Source of the DNA: Woeseiaceae bacterium
GTDB lineage: Bacteria; Pseudomonadota; Gammaproteobacteria; Steroidobacterales; Woeseiaceae
Direction of reading: 5' to 3'
Length of the DNA stretch: 64,000 bases
NCBI GenBank assembly: GCA_021773135.1
Contig: JAJFKP010000015.1
Span: forward strand, 1 to 64,000
Part shown: positions 16,476-24,937 of the stretch, piece after piece
How the letters are laid out: each line of letters starts with the position of its first letter
Numbering within the stretch: position 1 is the first letter of the stretch
Program-made: the position numbers and the translations under genes
The notes under the pieces: model-generated
What the model saw: the letters and a program-made list of their open reading frames with translations, nothing else
What the model was told of the DNA's origin: nothing
Databases searched by the model: none

Positions 16476-16700
16476 ATGAAAAAAGGCCTGTCTCTTGAAC
16501 ACGCGGTGGAAGCCTTCGCCGGATTGATGGTTCTGCTATCTGTTGTGCTTACCTGGTCCGTGCACCCGGCCTGGATGTGGCTGACCGTTTTTGTTGGCGT
16601 CAACCTGTTCCAGCAGTCGTTTACAGGGTTTTGTCCCGCAGCAATCGTCCTGCGCAAAGTGTTTGGCCTGAAAACGGAAGCGGAACTGGCCGCGGGCTAA
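16476..16700 (+). CDS. YgaP-like membrane protein (DUF2892)
   Basis: Small membrane protein of 74 residues with two hydrophobic helices (AFAGLMVLLSVVL and WMWLTVFVGVNLFQQS), followed by GFCPAAIVLRKVFG. This is the DUF2892 domain, also found as the membrane domain of the rhodanese YgaP. The conserved GFCP cysteine lies at the membrane surface and could handle sulfane sulfur. ATG 16476 is preferred to GTG 16473 for spacing to AGAGGA. Last gene of the sulfide operon. Confidence 0.85.
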   Translation: MKKGLSLEHAVEAFAGLMVLLSVVLTWSVHPAWMWLTVFVGVNLFQQSFTGFCPAAIVLRKVFGLKTEAELAAG

Positions 16701-16868
16701 AGGATACAGTGGTCTGAATTCGGCAACGATCGCGTTCTCCACCGGCAAATAAGGCACGAAAACAGCAGAAAACCGGCCCTTTAGCGTATCTGTGCGCCAT
16801 GACGGTAACAAATCGAAGTGATACATTACCGGCCCGGTCGAATTGCGATAAAGAAGAGAGCCTTGAAT

Positions 16869-19331
16869 ATGCGTGCCCAGATATTAATCCTGGCGGTCAC
16901 TCTGCTGACCACCGCCACCGTTTCCGCCGATGCCATCCGGCAGACAAAAGCGCCTCATTACGATGCATTTCGGCAACTGGATGTCGACCTGCCAACGCCC
17001 AACGTTTACCGCACTGCTTCCGGGGCGCCGGGAACGCAGTATTGGCAACAACGGGCCGATCACCAGATCAGGGTGACGCTTAACGAAGAAAACCGGAGCA
17101 TTTCCGCATCGCAGACCATCCAGTACACGAATAACTCTCCCGACACGCTGCGCTATATCTGGATACAGCTCGACCAGAATCGATTCGCTGAAGGTTCTAT
17201 CGCCCGCACGACGGCGACCACCGTCGCAAACGAAAACGGCGACGTACTGACTTACGGCACGCTGGCTGCTGAGCAGCGGCATGCGGACGTTGCGCACGGG
17301 TTTTCGATCGATGGCGTAACTGACGGTCGCGGCCGCGACCTCCGGCATACAATTGTCGATACAATGATGCGGATCGATCTGCCGCAGCCGTTGCGGAACG
17401 GACAGCGAACGACTTTCTCGATCGACTGGTCATTCAACATTATCGAAGAAGCCATCATTGGCGGCCGTGGCGGCTACGACCATTTTCCGGAGAATGACAC
17501 CTATATCTATTTCCTGGCGCAGTGGTTCCCGAAACTTGCTGCCTACACTGACTACGGTGGCTGGAAGCACCAGCAGTTCCTGGGCCGCGGCGAATTCACG
17601 CAGGAGTTTGGTAACTATACCGTGGAGATCACGGTACCGGCTGACCACATTGTTTCAGCGACCGGCGAACTACAGAACGAAAGTGCCGTGCTCACGGCGG
17701 AACAACGGCGCCGACTGAACGCAGCCCGCTCCTCAGATGAGCCGATGTTTATCGTAACGCCCGAAGAAGCCATCGAGAATGAACAGGAAGGCACGGCGGA
17801 TACCAAGACCTGGGTTTTCAAAGCGGACAACGTGCGCGACTTCGCCTGGGCCAGCTCGCGCAAGTTTATCTGGGACGCGATGATTCATCGTCAGGAAGGC
17901 GGTGAATTTGACGAAGTGCTGGCGATGTCTTTCTATCCGCAGGAAGCGGAGCCGATGTGGTCGCAGTACTCGACCCATTCGGTTGTGCACACGCTCGAAG
18001 TGTACTCGCGATTTTCTTTCCCCTATCCCTACCCGACCGCGCAGTCTGTTAATACCTGGGAAGGCGGCGGCATGGAATATCCGATGATCACGTTTAATGG
18101 TCGTCGCCCGGAGCCGTTTGAACCTGACGAAGATGATCCCGATGCGGCCAGCAAACCGGATCGCACTTACTCCCGTGCAGCCAAACACGGGCTGATTGGC
18201 GTCATCATTCACGAAATCGGGCACATTTATTTTCCCATGACCGTGAATACGGACGAGCGTCAGTGGACCTGGATGGACGAAGGCGTCAATTCGTTCCTGC
18301 AATACGTTGCCGAACTCGAGTGGGAAGAGAATTTCCACAACCATCGTGAAAACTACAGCATCCTTGAGCATATAGCGGAATATATGACCAGTGAGAACCA
18401 GGTGCCGATCATGACGCAGTCGGATTCCATTCTGCAGTTCGGACCCAATGGCTATACGAAGCCCGCAGCGTCATTCGTGGTCCTGCGCGAGACCGTGTTG
18501 GGCCGCGAGCTGTTTGATTTCGCGTTTCGCGAATATGCACAGCGCTGGAAATTCAAACGGCCGACGCCATCAGACCTGTTTCGCACACTTGAGGACGCCT
18601 CCGGCGTTGATCTCGACTGGTTCTGGCGTGGCTGGTACTACTCAACCGATCACGTCGATATCGCGGTTACCGGCATGCGCGAGTACAAGATATCCACGGC
18701 CGACCCTGAGATCGAGCTTGATCTCAAGCGGCAGGAGCGCGCCGACGAGATTCCGGAAACGCTCGCCCAGATTCGCAATCGCGAGGAAGGCCGGGTCACG
18801 CGCGTAGAGCGCTTCCCGGAGCTCAATGATTTTTATAACGAGAACGATGAGTATACGATCACGAACGCTGATCGAAACGCGTATACAACTCTGCTTGAGG
18901 GCCTCGAAGACTGGGAACGTGCAGCGCTTAAAAGAGCTGCAGTCGATGATGACTTTGTCTATTTCGTAGATTTCCAGAACATCGGCGGGCTGGTTTCGCC
19001 GCTGCCGTTATTGATTACAGATGTGGATGGCAACGAAGAGTTCATGATGATTCCGGCAGAAATCTGGCGGCTCAACTCGCTGGCTGCGACCAAGCTCCTG
19101 ATTCGTGACAAACAAATAGCATCGATTCGGCTGGACCCGCGCCGTGAGACGGCGGATGCCGATTTCTCCAACAACAGTTATCCCGGTCGCGTTGAAAAAT
19201 CCCGCCTGGAACTGTTCAAAGAGGAAAGGGAAAACCGCGACATGATGTCTGACATGTTACGTACCCTGCGCGAGGCGAAGGGCGGCCCGGATGCATCGAG
19301 CGCTGTACCCCTGGAACGATCTGGCAATTAA
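16869..19331 (+). CDS. Secreted M1-family metallopeptidase
   Basis: Periplasmic or secreted peptidase of 820 residues. The signal peptide runs to about residue 20 (TVSADA). The zinc site is HEIGH at 448-452 with the third ligand Glu471, exactly HEXXHX18E. The exopeptidase motif, normally GXMEN, appears as GGGMEYP at about 399-405, so the Asn is replaced by Tyr. This class occurs widely in marine bacteria and hydrolyses N-terminal residues of peptides. Start 16869 is preferred because it opens the signal peptide and has AGAGAG upstream. The next gene (DUF6702) overlaps its 3' end. Confidence 0.88.
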   Translation: MRAQILILAVTLLTTATVSADAIRQTKAPHYDAFRQLDVDLPTPNVYRTASGAPGTQYWQQRADHQIRVTLNEENRSISASQTIQYTNNSPDTLRYIWIQLDQNRFAEGSIARTTATTVANENGDVLTYGTLAAEQRHADVAHGFSIDGVTDGRGRDLRHTIVDTMMRIDLPQPLRNGQRTTFSIDWSFNIIEEAIIGGRGGYDHFPENDTYIYFLAQWFPKLAAYTDYGGWKHQQFLGRGEFTQEFGNYTVEITVPADHIVSATGELQNESAVLTAEQRRRLNAARSSDEPMFIVTPEEAIENEQEGTADTKTWVFKADNVRDFAWASSRKFIWDAMIHRQEGGEFDEVLAMSFYPQEAEPMWSQYSTHSVVHTLEVYSRFSFPYPYPTAQSVNTWEGGGMEYPMITFNGRRPEPFEPDEDDPDAASKPDRTYSRAAKHGLIGVIIHEIGHIYFPMTVNTDERQWTWMDEGVNSFLQYVAELEWEENFHNHRENYSILEHIAEYMTSENQVPIMTQSDSILQFGPNGYTKPAASFVVLRETVLGRELFDFAFREYAQRWKFKRPTPSDLFRTLEDASGVDLDWFWRGWYYSTDHVDIAVTGMREYKISTADPEIELDLKRQERADEIPETLAQIRNREEGRVTRVERFPELNDFYNENDEYTITNADRNAYTTLLEGLEDWERAALKRAAVDDDFVYFVDFQNIGGLVSPLPLLITDVDGNEEFMMIPAEIWRLNSLAATKLLIRDKQIASIRLDPRRETADADFSNNSYPGRVEKSRLELFKEERENRDMMSDMLRTLREAKGGPDASSAVPLERSGN

Positions 19332-19830
19332 ACGCAAACTAATGATCAACATTGCGATGCTCTGCATTGCGCTGCCATCCATTGCCGATCGTCAACCGGG
19401 CAGCCTGTCGACGGTCAAGACCAATGCGGCGACCGGCAATGTTGAAATCATTCATCGCCTGCATAATCACGATGCCGAGCTTGGCATCATGGCCGTGCTC
19501 AAGGACCGCAGCCTTACAATGGATCAGCTTGTCGGTCGCGCGCAGCTTGCACTTTATGTAGAAGACCGATTTACGCTAGCCGCTAGCGACGGCGATGAAA
19601 TCGGCGCGCCGCTTGATCTCGAGCTGCTGGGGGCGGAACTTGATGGTGAGTTTGTGCTGGTTTACCAGGAATTTACCGGTACTTTTCCGGCAACTGTCGC
19701 CGTGCGCAATGACATTCTGCGGGACGTATTCCCCGAACAGGTTAATCACGTCAATATAGCGCTGGGAAAAGGCGTCCGCAGCCTTACATTTAAAGATCGG
19801 GACCGCTGGCACCACACGAGTATCGAATAA
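19291..19830 (+). CDS. DUF6702 family protein
   Basis: Exported protein of about 179 residues, with a hydrophobic signal region MINIAMLCIALPSIA. The body fits DUF6702: a central LALYVEDRFTL and the late motif VFPEQVNHVNIALG, which is typical. It is predicted to be a small beta-sandwich. The family recurs next to M1 peptidases, and here the gene overlaps the 3' end of one by 41 bases; a shorter start at 19342 would remove the overlap but lacks a ribosome site. Function unknown, probably in the same envelope process as the peptidase. Confidence 0.7.
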   Translation: MHRALYPWNDLAIKRKLMINIAMLCIALPSIADRQPGSLSTVKTNAATGNVEIIHRLHNHDAELGIMAVLKDRSLTMDQLVGRAQLALYVEDRFTLAASDGDEIGAPLDLELLGAELDGEFVLVYQEFTGTFPATVAVRNDILRDVFPEQVNHVNIALGKGVRSLTFKDRDRWHHTSIE

Positions 19831-19840
19831 TGTCATGGTA

Positions 19841-19846
19841 TATAAT
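19841..19846 (+). promoter_or_regulatory. Possible -10 element for the cytochrome gene
   Basis: A perfect TATAAT lies 65 bases upstream of the cytochrome start, in the gap after DUF6702. No good -35 match is seen 17 bases upstream, so this is weak evidence. Confidence 0.3.
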
Positions 19847-19910
19847 GCGCGCCGGCCCGGCCGAATGCCCGCAAGAACTACGGACCAGGAAACTTTAGTC
19901 AGGATCAACT

Positions 19911-20426
19911 ATGAATCGCGATCAGAAATTTTTCGACATGTACTCACTGGTAATTGGTGTGCTGGCGCTATTTGCGCTTGGCATTTATGTCGGCGTTACG
20001 AAGCTGTCGGACATGACGCAAGGTATCTACACGGTGGATTCGGATGAGTATCAGGCTGCGATTCAGGATCGCATCAAACCCTTGAGCCAGGTGTATTTAC
20101 CCGGCGAAGAAGTCGCGACGAATCAGCCGGTGGTCTCTGCTGCCGAACCGGTTGAGCCGGTGGCGACGGTCCTTTCCGGACCGCAGGTGTATAACGAGGC
20201 GTGCATTATTTGTCATGGTGCCGGGATTGGCGGTGCGCCGAAAATCGACGATGCGGCTTTGTGGGAGCCGAGAATTGCTCAGGGCAATGAAACGCTTTAT
20301 GAACATGCGATACAGGGCTACACCGGGGAGTACGGTTACATGCCTCCCAAAGGTGCGCGCATGGACCTTTCCGATGCCGAAGTCATCGGCGCTGTCGACT
20401 ATATGGTTGAAACTGCCAGTAACTAA
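19911..20426 (+). CDS. Membrane-anchored cytochrome c5-type protein
   Basis: Electron carrier of 171 residues. An N-terminal membrane helix (residues 12-30) anchors it, with a linker of about 60 residues facing the periplasm. The heme c site is CIICH (Cys98, Cys101, His102), and Met144 in YGYMPPKG is the likely axial ligand. The layout matches class I cytochromes of the c5 family found in marine gammaproteobacteria. It probably shuttles electrons from the bc1 complex to an oxidase. The next gene is convergent, with 5 bases between. Confidence 0.88.
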   Translation: MNRDQKFFDMYSLVIGVLALFALGIYVGVTKLSDMTQGIYTVDSDEYQAAIQDRIKPLSQVYLPGEEVATNQPVVSAAEPVEPVATVLSGPQVYNEACIICHGAGIGGAPKIDDAALWEPRIAQGNETLYEHAIQGYTGEYGYMPPKGARMDLSDAEVIGAVDYMVETASN

Positions 20427-20431
20427 TCCGG

Positions 20432-21937
20432 TTAGCGTGTTTTCGGATCGAGCTGGCGCATTCCCAGGGCTTCTGCCGTGTGGCGAACACTGACATTCTG
20501 GCTGCCTGCCAGGTCCGCAATTGTTCGCGACACTCTCTGTACCCGCTTAAAGGCCCGCGCTGAAAGCGGCAGCTGGGTCGCCGCTTTTTCCAGCAGTGCC
20601 AGACTCTCATCCTCCGCAACGTAGAAGGCGTCGAGCTCCGCAGCGCTTAATTTGGCATTGCTTTTTCCTGCGCGTCGCTCCTGCACTGCCCGCGCGGTCG
20701 CGACGCGCGCAGCGACTGTCGCGCTATCTTCACCACCGGCAGCATTCGGCCGCAGTGCCGCAACCGGCGGACGCTGCACCTCAATATGAATATCGATTCG
20801 ATCAAGTAGCGGCCCCGAAATTTTCCCGCGGTAGCGCCGCACGGCCTCCGCGCTGCACCTGCAGTCGCCGTGACGATCGCCGAGATAACCGCAGGGGCAG
20901 GGATTCATTGCCGCGATCAACTGGAAACGCGCAGGAAAATCTGCCTGGCCGCTGGCTCGCGAGATCGTAATGCGACCGCGTTCCAGTGGCTCTCTGAGCA
21001 CTTCCAGGACGTGCCGACCAAACTCGGCCAGTTCGTCAAGAAAGAGTACGCCGTTGTGCGCCCTGGATATTTCACCGGGCCGCGGCTCAGCTCCGCCGCC
21101 GACCAGCGCAACCGCTGTAGCCGTATGGTGCGGAGCACGAAACGGGCGACTGCGCCATCGGTTTACATCAATGGGCTGACCTAACACTGAGTTGATCGCG
21201 GCCGTTTCAATTGCCTCGGCGTCACTGAGTGGTGGCAATATCCCCGGCAGTCTTTGCGCCAGCATGCTTTTGCCGGTGCCGGGCGGTCCGATAAAGAGCA
21301 GGTTGTGGCCGCCTGCCGCGGCCACCTCGAGCGCGCGCTTGGCTGCGTCCTGGCCCTTTACCTCCAGCAGGTCTGGCCCGATTGGCGGCCGGCGGGCGGC
21401 GAGTTCAACGCAATACGGGGCTCGTTCCTTGCACCCGTTCAGAATTGCCGTTACATCCAGAAGACTGTGTGCGATGAGGACGTCACCTGACGCAAGCGCA
21501 GCCTCAGCGCCATTGTCATCGGGCACAATTACGGTTTTGCCTGCTTGTAACGCTTTGATGGCGGCCGGCAAGACGCCGGGCACAGGTCGCAGCGCGCCGT
21601 TCAATGCGAGCTCCCCGTAGAATTCATAGCCATCAAGCGTGGCAGCAGGAATTTGCCCGGCGGCGGCCAGAATTCCCAGGCCGATAGCCAGATCAAAGCG
21701 GCCACCGGTTTTTTTCATGTCGGCGGGACCGAGATTGACGGTGATGCGTTCCTGGGGAAACTTGAAACCGGAACTCATGATGGCACCGCGCACGCGGTCC
21801 TTGCTTTCGCGTACGGCCGTTTCAGCCAGCCCGACAACGTTGAACGTCGGCAATCCGCCGGAAAGAAACACTTCAATCGTGACCGGCGGCGCGTCAACGC
21901 CAATCTTCGCCCGACTAGTGAGTATCGCCAGGCCCAT
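20432..21937 (-). CDS. comM: ComM/YifB-type AAA+ helicase (Mg-chelatase-like)
   Basis: Protein of 501 residues, the usual size. An N-terminal Lon-substrate-like domain (VEVFLSGGLPTFNVVGLAE) is followed by the AAA+ core: Walker A GPPGTGKSM near residue 220, Walker B GVLFLDEL, and a C-terminal domain with the cysteine-rich NPCPCGYLGD. ComM is a hexameric helicase that drives branch migration of incoming DNA during natural transformation. The pilus genes at the left end of the window would supply DNA uptake, though no other competence gene is visible here. Confidence 0.9.
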   Translation of the reverse strand: MGLAILTSRAKIGVDAPPVTIEVFLSGGLPTFNVVGLAETAVRESKDRVRGAIMSSGFKFPQERITVNLGPADMKKTGGRFDLAIGLGILAAAGQIPAATLDGYEFYGELALNGALRPVPGVLPAAIKALQAGKTVIVPDDNGAEAALASGDVLIAHSLLDVTAILNGCKERAPYCVELAARRPPIGPDLLEVKGQDAAKRALEVAAAGGHNLLFIGPPGTGKSMLAQRLPGILPPLSDAEAIETAAINSVLGQPIDVNRWRSRPFRAPHHTATAVALVGGGAEPRPGEISRAHNGVLFLDELAEFGRHVLEVLREPLERGRITISRASGQADFPARFQLIAAMNPCPCGYLGDRHGDCRCSAEAVRRYRGKISGPLLDRIDIHIEVQRPPVAALRPNAAGGEDSATVAARVATARAVQERRAGKSNAKLSAAELDAFYVAEDESLALLEKAATQLPLSARAFKRVQRVSRTIADLAGSQNVSVRHTAEALGMRQLDPKTR

Positions 21938-21996
21938 TGGCCGCCCTGTTTTTGTGCATGCCCATCACCACTCCCTGGTAATGTGTGTGCTTCGAC

Positions 21997-22248
21997 TTAG
22001 TCGGACGCCTGTTCCGCTGTTTCCAGATCGCGCAGACGAGCTTCGAGTGCCGTGAGTTTTTCGCGCGTTCGCGCAAGCACCGCTTCCTGAACTTCGAATT
22101 CTTCGCGGGTAACAAGCTCCAATCGCGCCAGACCGCCCTGCAGCGCAGCTTTAAAGTTTTTCTCGAGATCGTCGCCGACCGAGCGCAGTCCCTCGGGCAC
22201 CGTGTCGACCAGGGTTTTTGCCAGCTCTTCCAATGAATCTTTAGTCAT
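21997..22248 (-). CDS. ubiK: Ubiquinone biosynthesis accessory factor UbiK
   Basis: Small protein of 83 residues of the BMFP/YqiC family: a trimeric helical protein with an N-terminal amphipathic stretch (SLEELAKTLVDTVPEGL) and a C-terminal coiled coil (LARTREKLTALEARLRDLE). It binds lipid and UbiJ to organise the soluble Ubi complex. Its partner UbiJ is encoded at 37.5 kb. It lies about 60 bases upstream of comM on the same strand and diverges from glnK. Confidence 0.88.
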   Translation of the reverse strand: MTKDSLEELAKTLVDTVPEGLRSVGDDLEKNFKAALQGGLARLELVTREEFEVQEAVLARTREKLTALEARLRDLETAEQASD

Positions 22249-22323
22249 ACGCGGTTGATACCGCAGTCAGATTGAAAAGGCCAGCGGTGAATCACAGCAT
22301 CCGCATTAATTACTGCACGATAC

Positions 22324-22372
22324 CTCACCAAAATGGGGCACGACGTCCATTTCCCTGCGCCAACCTGGTGCG
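22324..22372 (+). promoter_or_regulatory. Two predicted NtrC enhancer sites upstream of glnK
   Basis: CTCACCAAAATGGGGCA at 22324-22340 and TGCGCCAACCTGGTGCG at 22356-22372 each match the NtrC palindrome (TGCACC, five bases, GGTGCA) at most positions. Their centres are 32 bases apart, three helical turns, and they lie about 90-120 bases upstream of the expected start of transcription, the usual enhancer distance. Confidence 0.65.
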
Positions 22373-22425
22373 ATGTTGGCACCATGAAATCTCTACGTGG
22401 TTGTTTTTCTTTCTGTTTCGAATTC

Positions 22426-22441
22426 TGGCACGGACCCTGCA
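22426..22441 (+). promoter_or_regulatory. Sigma-54 promoter of glnK-amtB
   Basis: TGGCACG, four bases, CTGCA: the -24 GG and -12 GC pairs are separated by exactly ten bases, and only one base differs from the consensus TGGCACG-N4-TTGCA. It lies about 33 bases upstream of glnK, so transcription should depend on RpoN and NtrC under nitrogen limitation. Confidence 0.8.
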
Positions 22442-22455
22442 ACGGTCCAACCTGA

Positions 22456-22812
<357 letters not shown>

Positions 22813-22828
22813 GCCAGGGAGCAATCGG

Positions 22829-24112
22829 ATGAATGACTTTGACGTATTGAGTAGCCAGGTCGTCGAGATCAGTTATGCCCTGGATACATTCTATTTCCTG
22901 ATGATGGGCGCACTCGTGATGTGGATGGCAGCGGGTTTTACGATGCTCGAAGCCGGCCTCGTGCGGGCTAAAAACACGGCCGAGATCTTGACCAAGAATG
23001 TCGGCCTGTATTCGATCTCGTGCGTCATGTACATGCTGTGCGGCTATTCGATCATGTATCCGGGCGATGACTTCACCGGCGGGATTATCAGTAGTCTGAG
23101 CACCCTGGGTTCAGGGTTAGTGACCAGCAGCGATAACAGCGTGGCATCGGTTGTCGATGGCAGCGGACTCGATCATTCGACGCTGTCGGATTTCTTCTTC
23201 CAGGTCGTTTTCGTTGCAACCGCCATGTCCATCGTGTCAGGCGCAGTTGCCGAGCGGATGAAACTCTGGTCGTTCTTCCTGTTCACAGCCGTTCTCACGG
23301 GTTTTATTTATCCGGTGCAGGGTTTCTGGAAATGGGGCGGAGGGTGGCTGGAGCAACTCGGCTTTCTGGATTTTGCGGGCTCCGGTGTCGTCCATCTCTG
23401 TGGCGCCGCCGCTGCTTTGGCGGGTGTACTGCTGCTGGGTCCGCGGAAAGGTAAGTACGACCGGCACGGTCAGGCGCTGGCGATACCAGGATGCAACCTG
23501 CCCCTGGCCACCGTGGGGACCTTCATATTATGGCTGGGCTGGTTCGGGTTTAACGGCGGTTCGGTTTTGCGAATCAGCAATGTGGCTGACGCCAACTCGG
23601 TCGCCCTGGTCATCGTCAATACGAACATGGCGGCTGCCGGAGGACTGATCGCGGCACTCCTGCTTGCAAGGTTCTGGTTCGGTAAAGCGGACCTGACGAT
23701 GGTGCTCAATGGTGCACTCGCGGGACTGGTTGCCATTACCGCTGGCCCGCTGGCAACCACGCCAGTCGGCGCGACCCTGATTGGATTCGTCGGCGGCCTG
23801 CTTGTGGTCGTATCCATCATCGCATTCGACAAACTAAGAATTGACGATCCTGTCGGTGCCATATCGGTCCACGGGGTGGTTGGCATCTGGGGTCTCCTTG
23901 CTGTGCCGATCTTCGACGACAGCGGCAAATTCTGGATTCAGCTGGTGGGATTGTTGTGCATATTCGCCTGGGTGTTTTCGATGAGCCTGCTGTTCTGGCT
24001 GCTAATTCGCTTGACGATAGGCATACGGGTTGACGAAGCGCATGAATACGAAGGCGTTGATCTGCATGAATGCGGTCTCGAGGCCTATCCGGAGTTCGCG
24101 ATGGTTGAATGA
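22829..24112 (+). CDS. amtB: Ammonium transporter AmtB
   Basis: Membrane channel of 427 residues with about 11 helices. Family marks: MWMAAGFTMLEAGLVRAKNT near the start, the pore His in DFAGSGVVHLCG with the structural Asp upstream of it, and the second pore His in ISVHGVVGIWG. It passes ammonia after deprotonation of ammonium. Co-transcribed with glnK, the standard regulatory pair. A strong terminator lies about 135 bases downstream. Confidence 0.94.
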   Translation: MNDFDVLSSQVVEISYALDTFYFLMMGALVMWMAAGFTMLEAGLVRAKNTAEILTKNVGLYSISCVMYMLCGYSIMYPGDDFTGGIISSLSTLGSGLVTSSDNSVASVVDGSGLDHSTLSDFFFQVVFVATAMSIVSGAVAERMKLWSFFLFTAVLTGFIYPVQGFWKWGGGWLEQLGFLDFAGSGVVHLCGAAAALAGVLLLGPRKGKYDRHGQALAIPGCNLPLATVGTFILWLGWFGFNGGSVLRISNVADANSVALVIVNTNMAAAGGLIAALLLARFWFGKADLTMVLNGALAGLVAITAGPLATTPVGATLIGFVGGLLVVVSIIAFDKLRIDDPVGAISVHGVVGIWGLLAVPIFDDSGKFWIQLVGLLCIFAWVFSMSLLFWLLIRLTIGIRVDEAHEYEGVDLHECGLEAYPEFAMVE

Positions 24113-24407
24113 ATTCGCTCTATAAAAGGGATAATTCGACCATCCAGGAAACCTGTCCGGCGTCCGCGGTCCTCCCCCGATCGTTGCGTGACGGTGGTTG
24201 CTGCACCGTAAAACGAAATGTAATCAAATAGTTAGCGGCGTAGTTCGGGCGGGCCCTCGGGCTCGCCTTCTTTTTTTACCGAATTTCACACAGAATTGCC
24301 TGTGACGATGATCACGACAATCATGTAATCATCATGGTGTAATTCACTTAATCGGACAGGCCATCCGGCACGGAACCGCTGGATGCACCAGGAAAAGGAT
24401 CGTCGAC
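24113..24407. other. Intergenic region between amtB and the DUF4124 gene
   Basis: A 295-base gap. It holds the amtB terminator at 24248-24277 and, at about 24305-24335, several ATGAT/ATCAT repeats in alternating orientation that may belong to the promoter region of the next gene. No coding or RNA gene was recognised. Confidence 0.5.
24248..24277 (+). terminator. Rho-independent terminator of glnK-amtB
   Basis: Stem GGCGGGCC / GGCTCGCC (eight pairs including one G-U), loop CTCG, followed by TTCTTTTTTT. Confidence 0.85.
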
Positions 24408-24872
24408 ATGAAGTTTCGACCTGCAATAATAGCCACCCTGCTTACTGTGTTCTTGATCGGACCCGTTTCCGCGAGTGACATTTACAAGTGGACGGACGCA
24501 GACGGCAACGTCCATTTCGGCGACCGACCGACCGGTGAATTGCCAACGGAAAGATTGACCATCGCGTCTAACCCGACGAACCGGACAGCGGTTCGGGAAC
24601 AGAATTCAGCCAATGCTGAAGCCCGAGCGGAAGCACGCAAAGCGAAAGATGAAGCGGCGGCAGCTGCCCCTAGCAAGGAGGAGCTGCAGGCTGAGGAAGA
24701 AGAGCACAACCAGCGATGTGCGGCCTTGCGACAAAGAATGCAGAAACTCGTGCAGTCACGACGCCTCTATCGTGAAGATGAATCAGGCGAGCGCGTCTAT
24801 CTCGACAGTGCAGAAATTGACGCGACACGCGCGGATGTTGAGCAGCAAATAAGCGAACACTGCAGCCGCTAG
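24408..24872 (+). CDS. DUF4124 domain protein
   Basis: Exported protein of 154 residues. A signal peptide (to about residue 22, VSAS) is followed by the DUF4124 domain DIYKWTDADGNVHFGDRP, then a charged Ala/Glu/Lys-rich helical region and a C-terminal helix with two cysteines. DUF4124 proteins are common in gammaproteobacterial envelopes; their function is not established. A second one lies at 45.8 kb. Monocistronic, with a strong terminator directly after. Confidence 0.8.
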   Translation: MKFRPAIIATLLTVFLIGPVSASDIYKWTDADGNVHFGDRPTGELPTERLTIASNPTNRTAVREQNSANAEARAEARKAKDEAAAAAPSKEELQAEEEEHNQRCAALRQRMQKLVQSRRLYREDESGERVYLDSAEIDATRADVEQQISEHCSR

Positions 24873-24891
24873 GCGTCACCCGGATTCTCAA

Positions 24892-24925
24892 GGGTCAGAG
24901 CCCCGGCGGGCTCTGACCCTTTTTT
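24892..24925 (+). terminator. Strong rho-independent terminator
   Basis: Perfect 12-pair stem GGGTCAGAGCCC / GGGCTCTGACCC with loop CGGC, followed by six T. It ends the DUF4124 transcript, only 12 bases before the first ATG of the histidine kinase gene. Confidence 0.93.
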
Positions 24926-24937
24926 AATCGTGACGGG

